The notes: generated by a model from the sequence alone, not told the origin. A stretch of 64,000 nucleotides of DNA from Vibrio azureus (GCF_002849855.1 NZ_CP018617.1:1426001-1490000); one strand, 5' to 3'; shown: positions 34,978 through 44,675, counted from the first letter of the stretch. Program-made: numbers and translations.

Positions 34978-35803
34978 ATTCAGGATCAAAACGACGGTTT
35001 AGCATGGTTAAAATAGGGTCAATCACCGCTAATGCGACGTTAATTTCCTCAGCGGAAAAAGTAAAGGCTGTCTGATCGATGGCCTTTGCTAATTGGATAA
35101 CGTGTTCATGAGCATGATCATCAAGCGGCATTAGCAATAACTGTTTGATTGCCTTTTTTGCAATGCTTAATGGTTGATGTTGAACTTCTGCCAACGGGCG
35201 CTGAAAAGCCTGATTCTTTACCCCCTGCAAATAAACACGATAAGTCGTCAAAGCTTCACAAGCTAAAAATGCTTCTGCCTGTGCTCCTTTATTTGGGTAT
35301 GGCACACCAATGTGTTGCTCAATATCTAAAGGGATATTGGCAGTAATATTCGCTTGCGCACAGTGTAATTGAAATAATCGCAATAAACCTTGCTCATCTA
35401 ACAGAGTTTGAATCTCAATTAATCGGGCTAGGTGGTAGTCATTTGATAGCAAAGATACATCTATAGTGTCACCACTATTAGCAAAGCCATTCTGAATAAG
35501 CAGAGCTGCTGCATTTTGTATGTTTTGAACTGTGTTGACCGACTGATTTTCAAGTAAAATAGGTAACTTAGGCAAACGACTCTGTGAATGATTTATAAGT
35601 TGTTGGTAATACCAAAACATCGCATCGGCTTCAGAAACTGCTTGCCCAACTGTTTTACCACCGCAAAATATCACTGTCGTCGTTTCTGCACACAACTTGG
35701 GCATCATTTCGATGAGCGCTTCAACTCGGGAGCGCCCCTCCGCAGTTAAATTCCCTCTAACTAGGCGCTTACCTAAAACAAGTAACACCTTTTTGCGTTT
35801 CAT
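34946..35803 (-). CDS. YdcF-family (DUF218) protein
   Basis: A 285-residue protein matching the DUF218/YdcF/ElyC fold: LLVLGKRLVRGNLTAEGRSR, FCGGKTVGQAVSEADAM, ILLENQSVNTVQNIQNA and SLLSNDYHLARL. It has no clear signal peptide or membrane anchor, unlike ElyC/SanA, which suggests a cytoplasmic YdcF-type protein. The molecular function is not established; related proteins bind S-adenosylmethionine or act on the envelope. Confidence 0.75.
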   Translation of the reverse strand: MKRKKVLLVLGKRLVRGNLTAEGRSRVEALIEMMPKLCAETTTVIFCGGKTVGQAVSEADAMFWYYQQLINHSQSRLPKLPILLENQSVNTVQNIQNAAALLIQNGFANSGDTIDVSLLSNDYHLARLIEIQTLLDEQGLLRLFQLHCAQANITANIPLDIEQHIGVPYPNKGAQAEAFLACEALTTYRVYLQGVKNQAFQRPLAEVQHQPLSIAKKAIKQLLLMPLDDHAHEHVIQLAKAIDQTAFTFSAEEINVALAVIDPILTMLNRRFDPESIASLYGKLR

Positions 35804-35828
35804 CGGCTCACATTACCCCAAGTTGCTA

Positions 35829-35878
35829 TATACCCAAGTCATTTCAAGATCCCCAAGTGACCTTAAGATGCTTGAGTA
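35829..35878. repeat. TATACCC repeat, rearranged copy
   Basis: TATACCCAAGTCATTTCAAG, then CCCCAAGTGACCTTAAGATG, so two left-end arms in direct order rather than inverted. It lies between pncB and the YdcF-like gene. Confidence 0.65.
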
Positions 35879-35882
35879 CAGC

Positions 35883-37193
35883 TTAAATCTCAAGCAAATA
35901 GTTCTGACCTTCAGTTTCTAAACGATCAATCAGCTTACGGCAGTGATCCAAATCAAGGGATTGATTAAATCGTCGTTTCAGATTCATTAAGAAGAAAATA
36001 TCTTCACACATTGCTTTCTCTGGCTCATCACTTATTTTTGCCACAGGGGAGCCATTACAGGCAACCATTTTGATCACAATCGAAAGAGGAGAATAAGTTT
36101 CACCACGCTCATTAGAGTAAGTATCCATATCATTTGCTAAGAAAGTTCCGATGCCAAAGCTCACTTGAGCTCTGTTCTGGAAATGCTCGCAAATATCAAG
36201 TGCTTGCTCAAAGTTTAGCCCGTCAGTAAACACTAGGGTTTTACTCATGGGATCAATGCCGTGTGACAGGTAATGCTTAATGATCTTCTCACCCCATTCA
36301 TAAGGGCAACCGCTATCGTGTCTTACGCCAGTATAAGCACGGCTCAAGCTTTCATCAAAATCTTGTAAGAAAGCGTCAATCCCAATGGTATCGGTCAAGG
36401 CTATACCTAACGCCCCATTAAACATCTTATGCCAGCGCTGTAAGGCTACCTTTTGCGAGTCTTGGACATTCACCAATGCTTGATGCCCCATGAACCACTC
36501 ATGAGCAACTGTTCCTATCGGTGTAAGTCCTAACTGATGAGCAAGGTGATAATTGCTGGTGCCTGTCAAGCACTCAGGGAGTGTCGCACTGATATACTCG
36601 AGCATTAAGCGCTGAGCTTTATAAGAAAAGCGTCGACGAGTCGACATATCAGCAAATTTAAAGTTAGTGATATTACGTCGCTTTAATTCAGCTTTAAGAA
36701 TACGCACCTTTTTATGAAGGGTATCAAGAAAGTGCTCAGCAGGAATATCAGCCCAGCGTGAACGGCTTCGGACTTCAGAAACAATACTCATGATGATCGT
36801 TTCATAAAGAATGGTTTCCTGCCATAGACCAGCAACGGTAATGTGTAGCTGATTCTTACCGTCTAAGCCCTTTTTAATACTGAAAGTAACATGACGTTCT
36901 GGATGAAAACAAAAAGACCGGAGAGACTCAATAAATTGCGTTGATAAATAAGGCGCAACACGTTGAATGTACTTAATGTGTTCAGGTGTAAATCTAATAT
37001 TCTTCAACAGGTTAACTTGCTTTTCCACTTCAGGAAGCAAAGCAGAAAGATCTTCATCGCTACGAACAATGAATTTATAAGCGACTTCAATATCAGGGTA
37101 GTGTGACACTACCGCGCTCATCATATTCACTTTATATACGTCAAAATCTAACGCACTTTGTATGATACGAGAAGAAAATAAATTACTGGTCAT
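35883..37193 (-). CDS. pncB: Nicotinate phosphoribosyltransferase PncB
   Basis: A 436-residue cytoplasmic enzyme converting nicotinate and PRPP to nicotinate mononucleotide in NAD salvage. Recognisable segments are ALDFDVYKVNMMSAVVSHYP at the N terminus, FADMSTRRRFSYKAQ, GTSNYHLAHQLGLTPIGTVA, then HEWFMGHQ around the catalytic His region, and DTIGIDAFLQDF. It is divergent from nrtR across a 405-bp region with three operator-like repeats, so NrtR control is likely. Confidence 0.95.
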   Translation of the reverse strand: MTSNLFSSRIIQSALDFDVYKVNMMSAVVSHYPDIEVAYKFIVRSDEDLSALLPEVEKQVNLLKNIRFTPEHIKYIQRVAPYLSTQFIESLRSFCFHPERHVTFSIKKGLDGKNQLHITVAGLWQETILYETIIMSIVSEVRSRSRWADIPAEHFLDTLHKKVRILKAELKRRNITNFKFADMSTRRRFSYKAQRLMLEYISATLPECLTGTSNYHLAHQLGLTPIGTVAHEWFMGHQALVNVQDSQKVALQRWHKMFNGALGIALTDTIGIDAFLQDFDESLSRAYTGVRHDSGCPYEWGEKIIKHYLSHGIDPMSKTLVFTDGLNFEQALDICEHFQNRAQVSFGIGTFLANDMDTYSNERGETYSPLSIVIKMVACNGSPVAKISDEPEKAMCEDIFFLMNLKRRFNQSLDLDHCRKLIDRLETEGQNYLLEI

Positions 37194-37302
37194 GTGGAGC
37201 CCTTTTGCATGCCCTGTTAAAATCTACTCAGTCTTGTTTCATCCCACCTGAAAGTCCTAGAATATTGGTACTTTAAAGCTGTGTATATCAACATAAATTG
37301 AG

Positions 37303-37328
37303 TATATAACTATTTGTTACTTACTTAG
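37303..37328. promoter_or_regulatory. NrtR-operator candidate 1
   Basis: TATAACTATTTGTTACTTAC, then TTAG. The TAAC-N5-GTTA arms are the same as in candidate 3, within a 20-bp block differing at about three positions. It is the nearest copy to pncB. Confidence 0.5.
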
Positions 37329-37360
37329 TGCATAAACAATAAACACCCAAGTTTAGTTTG

Positions 37361-37381
37361 TCAACTTTTGTTACTAACTAC
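37361..37381. promoter_or_regulatory. NrtR-operator candidate 2 (weaker)
   Basis: TCAACTTTTGTTACTAACTA: the same AAC/GTT inverted arms with a four-base spacer and the same flank. It lies between the two stronger copies. Confidence 0.4.
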
Positions 37382-37518
37382 TCTAAAGAATAATGTTTCA
37401 TGAGCCTTTTAGTGATTAATTAATCCTCAAATCCCCAAAACATCTTCAATTTAACACAAAATTCATCGATAAAGAGACAACCTCAAAGAACCCCTTAATC
37501 ACAAAATATAATTTAGTT

Positions 37519-37540
37519 TATAACATTTCGTTACTTACAT
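37519..37540. promoter_or_regulatory. NrtR-operator candidate 3
   Basis: TATAACATTTCGTTACTTAC, about 60 bp upstream of the nrtR start, with TAAC-N5-GTTA arms. A partial TTACTTAC core recurs at about 37569-37576. NrtR is known to repress NAD-salvage genes, often including its own. Confidence 0.5.
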
Positions 37541-37598
37541 ATTGATTGAATGTAGCTTATACGCTAGATTACTTACAAATCATATTTAGGGGCTTATC

Positions 37599-38324
37599 AT
37601 GATCGTCTGTGTCGATATCATTCCATTTCGATTATCTGGGTGCGCAGAGAAAAGACTTGAGGTGTTATTACTGAAACGTTCTAACCCTAACCGCCCCTAT
37701 CACGGTGTTTGGGCCTTACCAGGCGGCTTCGTTTTCGATAAAGACATGACAGAGCAAGGTGGACGTCCAGCAGATGAGAACTTTGAGTCGGCACGCCGTC
37801 GTATCTGTAGAGAAAAGATCCACACTTATCCACGTCATTTTAGTGAAGCTTTTTTTGATAGCGATCCAAAACGCGATCCAGAAGAGTGGAGTTTAAATAT
37901 CACACACTATGCTTTACTCGATAGAAACAATGTGGAACAAATCAATGACGCAGGTATGCCAGAATGCCACCTGAAATGGTTTCCACTGCAGGACATTCTT
38001 AATGGGGATGAAGTTCTGGCTTTTGATCATCAAAAAATGATCGAAATTGCATGGCAGAAGCTCCGTGCATCAATTGAGTATACCTCTGTCTTGCTTTTTG
38101 CCTTAGATAAGGAGTTCCTGGTTGCTGATATTATCGCGGCTTACCAAGAGTTTGGTATTGATATTAGCCGTATGACCATAAAGCGTCGCTTAATTGACTC
38201 TGGTGTAGTTAAGCCTACCAATAAAGTAGCCTCAACAAATAGAGGGAAAGGAGGTAAGCCAGCAATGGTCTATGCGTTAGCTAATGATGGCGTCACTTTC
38301 TTCCAGAACTGTTTACGCGGCTAG
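37599..38324 (+). CDS. nrtR: NAD-salvage repressor NrtR (Nudix-related regulator)
   Basis: A 241-residue protein with an N-terminal Nudix-like domain (about 1-150; LEVLLLKRSNPNRPYHGVWA, then LPGGFVFDKDMTEQGG). The Nudix-box residues expected later are degraded (ARRRICREKI), as in catalytically dead NrtR. A C-terminal winged helix (about 165-235; ISRMTIKRRLIDSGVVKPTN) binds DNA. NrtR senses ADP-ribose and controls NAD-salvage genes; pncB (divergent) and pncA (downstream) flank it. Confidence 0.93.
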   Translation: MIVCVDIIPFRLSGCAEKRLEVLLLKRSNPNRPYHGVWALPGGFVFDKDMTEQGGRPADENFESARRRICREKIHTYPRHFSEAFFDSDPKRDPEEWSLNITHYALLDRNNVEQINDAGMPECHLKWFPLQDILNGDEVLAFDHQKMIEIAWQKLRASIEYTSVLLFALDKEFLVADIIAAYQEFGIDISRMTIKRRLIDSGVVKPTNKVASTNRGKGGKPAMVYALANDGVTFFQNCLRG

Positions 38325-38450
38325 GCTTGCATTCCTCAGCTTGCCCAAATGAGAGCAAGATAAGGCATTATTACAGAACATCACAAACACGTTCAGTATC
38401 CTACAAAACTCAGTAGCCCTAACAATGAAAGATATATAGGCAATACATTT

Positions 38451-39104
38451 ATGACTATTTCCGTTAACTATCAAAACACAGCAATTATCGATGTCGATCC
38501 CCAAAAAGGGTTTTCTGAGCTTTGTCCTGATGAGCTCCCCGTAAAAGGAGCATTAGAGATAGTCCCTGAGTTGGTGAAAAACCATACCAAAGGCAGACTT
38601 AAGCTCGTAAGTCGTGATCTTCACCCACCTAAAGCAGCTTGGGATGCAGAAACGCCAGCCAACATGTTAGAACCCGTCGGATTGCCAAATGTTGACTTAA
38701 AATGGAACCGTCATTGTGTGGTAGGCACTCAAGGTGTCGAATTACTGAACGGTTTACCTCCTGTATTGGATTATGATTTTCAGGTGAACAAAGGTATGGA
38801 TCCTGACGCACATCCTTATGGGATTTTCTTCCACGATATGGCCGACACTATCACAACCGGTGCCAATGAATTCCTCAAATTTAACCAAATCGATACTGTC
38901 ATCATAGGTGGCTTAGCGCTCGACTTTTGCGTTAAGAAGTCCGTTTCTCAAGCCCTCGACCTAGGTTTCAAAGTGATAGTCAACCTCGCCTCAACTCGCG
39001 CTGTGTTACCCGAAACCTGTCAACAAGTTATCACCGAGTTAGAACAACAAGGTGCGATTTTTGTCGCCTCATCTGATGAGATTCTGTGTCATATAACTGA
39101 CTGA
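38451..39104 (+). CDS. pncA: Nicotinamidase PncA
   Basis: A 217-residue isochorismatase-fold amidohydrolase converting nicotinamide to nicotinate. Catalytic features are Asp in AIIDVDPQKGF (about residue 14), Lys in QVNKGMDPDAHPYGIF and Cys in GGLALDFCVKKSV. The metal-site segment VSRDLHPPKAAW is present. It supplies the substrate of PncB, and both flank nrtR, giving a compact salvage unit. Confidence 0.92.
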   Translation: MTISVNYQNTAIIDVDPQKGFSELCPDELPVKGALEIVPELVKNHTKGRLKLVSRDLHPPKAAWDAETPANMLEPVGLPNVDLKWNRHCVVGTQGVELLNGLPPVLDYDFQVNKGMDPDAHPYGIFFHDMADTITTGANEFLKFNQIDTVIIGGLALDFCVKKSVSQALDLGFKVIVNLASTRAVLPETCQQVITELEQQGAIFVASSDEILCHITD

Positions 39105-39180
39105 ACAGGAACAGAACGGATATAGCCGAGTCAACGCAAGCAGTTTGGCTATGGCAGCATGATTGAAAGTCTCTAACTTT

Positions 39181-39210
39181 TACCCAAGTGATTCAAGGTG
39201 CTTGGGTATA
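39181..39210. repeat. TATACCC repeat, short hairpin copy
   Basis: TACCCAAGTGATTC facing GCTTGGGTATA, between converging pncA and the small lipoprotein gene. Confidence 0.7.
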
Positions 39211-39268
39211 TTATCTTGGCATTGCCCCTAAATGCTTCAGGTTACTTGATGCACAGTGAAAGAAGCAT

Positions 39269-39706
39269 TTACATATCAATATGGTAAGTGTTATTTGCTT
39301 GATTTAGTGAAATCACCCAGTTCTGCTCTGATTCATTGACATTCATCGGCACCCAATGAACATAAAGTTGTTGCCAATTAGTGTTGATTTCCAATTCTAT
39401 CTGCTCAGTCAATTTCGGGTAAACAGTCGTTAACCTTGAACGCGGATCTCCAATAGCATCACCAGATGAGTCGGTATAAGCCGCTTCTGAGTAAATGTGT
39501 AAAGCGCCATCGTTCTCACCCTTATAATTCATAGAAAGCGTGATTTTAGTCCCAATATCAAAGTCAAAGTCACGAGCCGCCACAAGACTCTCCGTGTTGG
39601 GTAATGATTTCGGGACAGGAGTCACTGACGAGCTGTCCTCACCATCACCGCAAGCAGAAATCAAACCTGTGCACAAAAGGCTAACGAGCATAACTTTAAC
39701 ATTCAT
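39269..39706 (-). CDS. Small lipoprotein of unknown family
   Basis: A 145-residue precursor with a lipoprotein signal (VSLLCTGLISAC, lipobox ISAC) and an acidic Ser-rich linker (GDGEDSSSV). A beta-rich domain follows, ending in QLYVHWVPMNVNESEQNWVI. I do not recognise the fold; the length and Trp-rich end suggest a periplasmic binding or structural role. Confidence 0.65.
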   Translation of the reverse strand: MNVKVMLVSLLCTGLISACGDGEDSSSVTPVPKSLPNTESLVAARDFDFDIGTKITLSMNYKGENDGALHIYSEAAYTDSSGDAIGDPRSRLTTVYPKLTEQIELEINTNWQQLYVHWVPMNVNESEQNWVISLNQANNTYHIDM

Positions 39707-40143
39707 ATCTTACTCCGGATGATCGAAAGGTATCGTTTTGATAGAGCTGTAGTTAAAGCTTTATCTCAAATTACTAATATTTGCTGTCTATACCCAAGTA
39801 ACCTCAAGATGCTGTGTTCAGCGAGATGACCTTAGCTCTCAGGCGCGGCAACGATTCCAAGGTATAGTCGTTCTACATTGAGAATCGTTCACTGCATGTT
39901 TAATAAATAAGCAAGTTTAGTACCTGAACGTTTTTGCATTCTGACAAAACTTCGATATGACGGCCAAATGGCTTTTATCGAGACTTTTCATTTAAAGATA
40001 TAATCCAATCAAAAAGTCATCCATGACTCCTTTTACTTTATTGAGTAAATCAAGCTTAGTACAAATACATTTCCTGACCAATGTGCCTATTATTAATAGG
40101 AACGGTATTTTTGAACTTCTACTTCTCAAAATAGGAAAACCAT
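39707..40143. other. Intergenic region with a truncated repeat element
   Basis: Contains the half-element at 39789-39893. The remainder is AT-rich with a GGAAAAC ribosome-binding-site-like stretch before the 40144 start. No other gene is convincing. Confidence 0.4.
39789..39893. repeat. Truncated MITE-like element, right half in reverse
   Basis: It begins TATACCCAAGTAACCTCAAG and continues TGTGTTCAGCGAGATGACCT, then GGCGCGGCAACGATTC and TAGTCGTTCTACATTGAGAA. It matches the reverse complement of the right half of the element at 30945-31212 over about 100 bp and stops at the internal inverted repeat. Confidence 0.75.
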
Positions 40144-40983
40144 ATGTTTGCTCAAGCTTACGTTACCAAAAAGAGTTTTATCTTGAGAAAATTACCTCTC
40201 CTCTTGTACCCACTTCTCCTTTCTTTTGCACCTTTCGTGCTAGCTAAGACTCAATTAACCTTCGGTGTCGTCCCTCAGCAATCTGCAGCAAAGCTTGCCG
40301 AGCAATGGCAACCTCTTCTTGATGCTTGGGGTGAACTCGCCAATGTCGAATTTAAATTTGCCACCGCTCGTGACATCCCAACTTTCGAGCAGCGCCTTGC
40401 TGACGGTCAATACGATGTCGCTTATATGAATCCTTATCATTTTACTCTGGTGAATAAGACTCCTGGCTATAGCGCTGTAGCACATGCTAAAGATAAGAAA
40501 ATTAAGGGTATTCTAGTCACAAAAGCCGATTGGTCCGGCACCATAGCTGATCTTGCAGATGAAACGATTGCTTTTCCAGCACCAAGGGCGTTTGCCGCTT
40601 CGATAATCAACCAATCCGAGCTAGCACAAAAAAACATCCCAGTCACTGCCAAGTATGTCGGTTCCCATGATTCCGTATACTTGAATGTCGCGAAAGGGCT
40701 ATACCCTGCGGGAGGAGGGGTTATGAGGACCTTTAAAAGCCTGCCAAAAAAAACACAACAACAACTGAAGATTCTCTATACCACTTCTTCGTATACACCT
40801 CATGCGATTGCGGTATCTCATAATGTTCCGATTGAGGCCCAACAAGCATTGCGCCAAACCATCGAAGCATTGAATTCAAACCAGCAAGCACAACAAAGCT
40901 TCAAGCAACTCAACATCAAGGGGTTACAAAAAGCAGATGACAGTGATTGGGACGATATTGTGCAACTTAATTTATCTCTTTAA
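40144..40983 (+). CDS. PhnD-like periplasmic binding protein paired with a hybrid kinase
   Basis: A 279-residue protein with an N-terminal signal region (LLLYPLLLSFAPFVLA) and the PhnD/SsuA/transferrin-like fold: LTFGVVPQQSAAKLAEQWQP, YDVAYMNPYHFTLV, IAFPAPRAFAASIINQSELA and SHDSVYLNVAKGLYPAGGGV. Family members bind phosphonates, phosphite or related small ligands. No ABC permease or ATPase is adjacent; instead the next gene, 9 bp on, encodes a hybrid histidine kinase. It therefore probably senses rather than transports. The ligand cannot be predicted. Confidence 0.82.
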   Translation: MFAQAYVTKKSFILRKLPLLLYPLLLSFAPFVLAKTQLTFGVVPQQSAAKLAEQWQPLLDAWGELANVEFKFATARDIPTFEQRLADGQYDVAYMNPYHFTLVNKTPGYSAVAHAKDKKIKGILVTKADWSGTIADLADETIAFPAPRAFAASIINQSELAQKNIPVTAKYVGSHDSVYLNVAKGLYPAGGGVMRTFKSLPKKTQQQLKILYTTSSYTPHAIAVSHNVPIEAQQALRQTIEALNSNQQAQQSFKQLNIKGLQKADDSDWDDIVQLNLSL

Positions 40984-40992
40984 AGGTTCGGA

Positions 40993-43263
40993 ATGACCTT
41001 AAGAATAAAAACGATCATTGGTATCGCTTTAATTGAAGCCTTAGCACTCGCTATTCTTATTATTAGTGGGTTAAGTTGGCTTAAAAGCTCAAATGAGCAA
41101 AGTTTAGAGCTAGGCAGCAAGCAACTGGTTAATGTTTTTGCTAAAGCGTCAAGAGATGCGGTAATAGCGACAGATCTTGCTTATTTAGAGAGTTTCGCTA
41201 AGTCTGTCGTCAGTGAGCATAATCTTGCTTATATCAGAATTACTGATAGTGACGGTATCATGTTAACCGAACAGGGCAATTACGACGCAAATGAGGTAAA
41301 CACCAACTTAAGCCCATTCGAAAGCCGCAATGGCATTTATGGTGTTGCAGGATCTATCCTACTCGGTTCTACTTCTTATGGACTTGTGGAAATGGGAGTA
41401 AAAGTCGATTCGATTCACCAGATTCTCCATCTAGCAACAAAAGCGAGTATCCTGATCGCTCTATTGGAGATGACTTTTGTTGCTCTATTTTCGTTCGCTC
41501 TTGGCAGTTATTTAATGAACCGTCTTGATTCATTAAGGCAAGGTGTTGTTAGAATAACCCAGCAAGGGCCTGGAGCAGAGTTACCCCTATCAGGTAACGA
41601 TGAAGTCACACGCGTTGTCGAAGCATTTAATCAGATGTCGACATCATTAGCCGAAGCTCAAGCAACTCTCAGTCAGCAATACCAAAAACAGAAAGCGCTC
41701 TCTAACAAAGTAAAGAAAGAAGCTGAAAAAGCAGCGCAAGCGACTCGTGCAAAATCTGAGTTTTTAGCCAATATGAGCCATGAAATTCGTACGCCTATGA
41801 ATGCTATTATGGGCTTCAGCGAAATTTTAATGGAGAATGAAAAAAACACCGAACAAAGAGAGTTGCTTCAGTTAATCTATGCTGCCTCCGACAATTTGGT
41901 CAACCTTATCAACGATATTCTTGATTACAGCAAAGTCGAAGCAGGTAAATTACACCTAGTTGAGGAAGAATTTGATCTTATCACCCTGATAGAATCGAGT
42001 ATGGCCTTATGTGCTTTTCAGGCCAATCAGAAAGGTTTAAAGTTATTATTGGATGCTCCTCCCGATATACCCAAGCTTGTTTCAGGTGACAAAGGCAGAA
42101 TTAATCAAGTTTTAATCAATCTACTTGGAAATGCCGTTAAATTTACTGATGACGGTCATGTCTTATTGAAATTAAGGCTACAAAAGACTGAGCGGAGTGA
42201 TATCTACCGCTATCACTTTGAAATTATGGATACAGGGATCGGCATTTCAGAACAACATTTGCCCAATATTATGAATAAGTTCGAGCAAGTCGATAGTTCA
42301 ATGACACGAAATTATCAAGGGACGGGATTAGGCTTAGCCATTTCACAACAACTGGTCGCCCTGCATGGCGGCAAGCTCAATGTAACATCACGCCTTGATG
42401 AAGGTTCTTGCTTCTCTTTTTCACTTCCACTCACAATCAACACAACTCAACAAGAAGCTCAGTTTGATCCTCTCAGTGAACAAACTGTTTTGCTCATTGA
42501 TGACTATCAACCTCGGATTACTATCTTTAACTCTCTTGCAAGGTCGATGCAATGGTCACTTACAGTTATACCCAATGTCGCTACATTATCAGAGCAACTT
42601 ATCCATTCTATCCACATGGAAGATTTTAACAGCGTCATCATCCAACCAACATCCTGTGCAGAGATAAGCAAACTGATTGAACTTGGTAAAACATGCACTC
42701 AGGGTCAACCTAAGCTTATTCTTATGGCTCCATACTCTCCCAATCTCCTTAGTCACGATCAGAAAACACGCGTAATTCCACTTCAGCAACCTATCACTCG
42801 CAATCAACTGCTTAAACTACTCATAGAAGAAGAAGCGTCTGACACGAAAACAGATTCAACCTCTGAAGTTTATCTTCACGGAAAAAAAATACTCTTAGTC
42901 GAAGACAACAGAATTAATCGTGTTTTAATCTCCAAAATGTTGCCTGTGAACGATATCGAACTGACTCTGGCCGAAAATGGAGTAATAGGCTTAGAGCTCT
43001 TCCAACGCATAAAACCGGATATTGTTATTACTGATATCTCAATGCCTGATAAAGACGGTTACACTCTTGCTCAAGACATTCGTTTGTTACAGCAAACAGG
43101 CGATTGTCCTTGGTGCCCGATCATCGCTCTTTCCGCTCATGCATTTGCAGAAGACCAAGTCCAGAGTATAAAATACGGGATTAATGATTATCTTACCAAG
43201 CCAGTGAAAAAGCATGACCTGATCGAGATGATTGCAAAATGGCTAACAGCCAAAAGTCACTAA
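40993..43263 (+). CDS. Hybrid histidine kinase partnered with the PhnD-like protein
   Basis: A 756-residue inner-membrane kinase with membrane segments at about 7-29 and 152-172 flanking a periplasmic domain of about 120 residues. A HAMP-like linker (about 175-225) and coiled coil follow. The HisKA domain has [19 protein letters not shown] (phosphorylated His263); the HATPase domain has [20 protein letters not shown] and GTGLGLAIS. Then comes a degenerate receiver-like stretch (about 497-605) starting VLLIDD, with Gln in place of the phosphoacceptor Asp. An intact receiver follows (about 632-752; E637/D638, Asp681 in [11 protein letters not shown], Lys736). No Hpt or output domain is present, so phosphoryl transfer must leave to another protein. 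It is probably co-transcribed with the binding protein. Confidence 0.92.
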   Translation: MTLRIKTIIGIALIEALALAILIISGLSWLKSSNEQSLELGSKQLVNVFAKASRDAVIATDLAYLESFAKSVVSEHNLAYIRITDSDGIMLTEQGNYDANEVNTNLSPFESRNGIYGVAGSILLGSTSYGLVEMGVKVDSIHQILHLATKASILIALLEMTFVALFSFALGSYLMNRLDSLRQGVVRITQQGPGAELPLSGNDEVTRVVEAFNQMSTSLAEAQATLSQQYQKQKALSNKVKKEAEKAAQATRAKSEFLANMSHEIRTPMNAIMGFSEILMENEKNTEQRELLQLIYAASDNLVNLINDILDYSKVEAGKLHLVEEEFDLITLIESSMALCAFQANQKGLKLLLDAPPDIPKLVSGDKGRINQVLINLLGNAVKFTDDGHVLLKLRLQKTERSDIYRYHFEIMDTGIGISEQHLPNIMNKFEQVDSSMTRNYQGTGLGLAISQQLVALHGGKLNVTSRLDEGSCFSFSLPLTINTTQQEAQFDPLSEQTVLLIDDYQPRITIFNSLARSMQWSLTVIPNVATLSEQLIHSIHMEDFNSVIIQPTSCAEISKLIELGKTCTQGQPKLILMAPYSPNLLSHDQKTRVIPLQQPITRNQLLKLLIEEEASDTKTDSTSEVYLHGKKILLVEDNRINRVLISKMLPVNDIELTLAENGVIGLELFQRIKPDIVITDISMPDKDGYTLAQDIRLLQQTGDCPWCPIIALSAHAFAEDQVQSIKYGINDYLTKPVKKHDLIEMIAKWLTAKSH

Positions 43264-43286
43264 CAACCGATTCTCGCCCGTCTATT

Positions 43287-43343
43287 CCTCAAGATGCTGT
43301 ATTCAGAGAGATGACCTTTAGGAGCGTGTCACTTGGGCATATT
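43287..43343. repeat. TATACCC-family repeat, internally shortened
   Basis: CCTCAAGATGCTGTATTCAG, then GAGCGTGTCACTTGGGCATA; the same shortened layout as at 18240-18296. It lies just past the kinase stop codon. Confidence 0.65.
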
Positions 43344-43486
43344 CCCTCCATTATTTATGGTTACTGGGTACACACTCCCTCTACTACTGTTAAAAAAATT
43401 CACACTTCTGGCACGTAAGAGTTGCAATCAAATTCTTAACAATGCACTCTTCCCACATATTCATTACTGCATTCAGGATATAAACA

Positions 43487-44131
43487 ATGAAACTAATCAA
43501 GCCATTAACTTGTGCGCTTGCTTTGGCATTGAGTAGTCAAGCCTTCGCGAACATCACCATCACCGTCCCTGATGAAGTTTCCATCTTGGCCGCTAATGGC
43601 GAAAAAGCTCAATTATCTGGTGATTTCTTCGATGCTGAGAAATCATTGACGCTTCCAGACGGAGAAAACCAAGTCGTATTTCGCTATTCTCCATATTTCA
43701 GTCAAGGAAATGACCGCGTCAATGCAGAAAGTGACGTCATCGTAGCACGTTTTGATGCGTCAAATACCCAGCTCACCTTCGAAATGCCTAAATACCGTGA
43801 TTTAAGAGATGCCAAAAAGCATATCAAGGACTTAGACTGGAAATTAGTGAATACTTCTGGCCAAGCGGTTCCAGTAAAGCAAGACAAGCTACTTAAGTCC
43901 GGCATGCAAATTGGTCGTGATTATGTTCGTGAAGTAGAAAGCTACAACAAAACAGGTGGCGTTGCCGCAATCGGCTTTGGCAGTGCCATGGTACAGCCAG
44001 TAACATTACCTGCACGATTACCAGCGGGTATGAAAGCAGACTCAACTGCAGAGGAAATGTTGCATTTCTGGTATCAAAAAGCAGACGCAGAAACCAAAGC
44101 CCGCTTTAAAGATTTCATCAATAAGCTATAG
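43487..44131 (+). CDS. DUF2057 (YccT/CsgI-like) periplasmic protein
   Basis: A 214-residue exported protein with a Sec signal peptide (PLTCALALALSSQAFA) and the DUF2057 pattern: ITITVPDEVSILAANGEK, LTLPDGENQVVFRYSPYFSQ and EEMLHFWYQKADAETKARFK. The E. coli member CsgI (YccT) inhibits curli assembly; no curli genes are nearby, so the function here is unknown. Confidence 0.85.
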   Translation: MKLIKPLTCALALALSSQAFANITITVPDEVSILAANGEKAQLSGDFFDAEKSLTLPDGENQVVFRYSPYFSQGNDRVNAESDVIVARFDASNTQLTFEMPKYRDLRDAKKHIKDLDWKLVNTSGQAVPVKQDKLLKSGMQIGRDYVREVESYNKTGGVAAIGFGSAMVQPVTLPARLPAGMKADSTAEEMLHFWYQKADAETKARFKDFINKL

Positions 44132-44206
44132 TATTTGCTTAATTTCTCTTGGGATCGGAGAAAATTGCAGGTATAAGGGATAGAAAGTCATCAACGAGAA
44201 TTAATT

Positions 44207-44545
44207 ATGAAACTAGATAAAATCGATAATAAGAACCGTCGTCTGCGTAAAAAGCTATTCCTAGGTGAATTCGCAATTTTAGGCTTTGAGATAAGTTGTG
44301 AAACTGACATCAAAGATTTTGATCGCTACGATCTCTTTGTTGATGAATTCATTGACTATATTGATGGACTAGAACTTTGCTTCGGCGGTGGTGGTTTAGA
44401 GCTATTTGAAGGTTTCCTATGCTCTACCGAGCGCTACAGCAGCGCAACTGAAGAACAAAAGAAACAAGTTTTAGCTTGGTTAGAAGCTCGCCCAGAAGTA
44501 AGCAGCGCTAAAGCGGGCGAACTGGTAGACGCTAACTACCTCTAA
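44207..44545 (+). CDS. yggL: YggL-family (DUF469) 50S ribosome-associated protein
   Basis: A 112-residue cytoplasmic protein with the DUF469 signature RLRKKLFLGEFAILGFEIS and an acidic core DRYDLFVDEFIDYIDGLELC, then FGGGGLELFEG. It matches YggL, which is linked to the large ribosomal subunit; its precise role is unsettled. In E. coli yggL lies beside other genes; here it is single, with a short spacer after DUF2057. Confidence 0.85.
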   Translation: MKLDKIDNKNRRLRKKLFLGEFAILGFEISCETDIKDFDRYDLFVDEFIDYIDGLELCFGGGGLELFEGFLCSTERYSSATEEQKKQVLAWLEARPEVSSAKAGELVDANYL

Positions 44546-44548
44546 ACA

Positions 44549-44605
44549 TATACCCAAGTGACCTCAAGACGCATGAAGCAGTGCTCAAGTATTTTTAGAG
44601 CACTG
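44549..44605. terminator. TATACCC arm followed by CAGTGCTC/GAGCACTG hairpin
   Basis: TATACCCAAGTGACCTCAAG starts four bases past the yggL stop, then a separate eight-base hairpin (44579-44586 with 44598-44605). Either could end the yggL transcript; no long T-tract follows. Confidence 0.5.
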
Positions 44606-44675
44606 TCATCGGACTGAGTTAGACATTCTTAATTTTGATTTGAGAATTGTGATACTAAAGTTCAACTGCGCGGCT

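Noticed and set aside
37599..38324. Active Nudix hydrolase
   Set aside because: The Nudix-like domain is joined to a winged helix and its catalytic Glu pattern is degraded; NrtR explains both.
40144..43263. LuxPQ autoinducer receptor
   Set aside because: The arrangement is similar, but the binding protein has a PhnD-like fold rather than the ribose-binding fold of LuxP.
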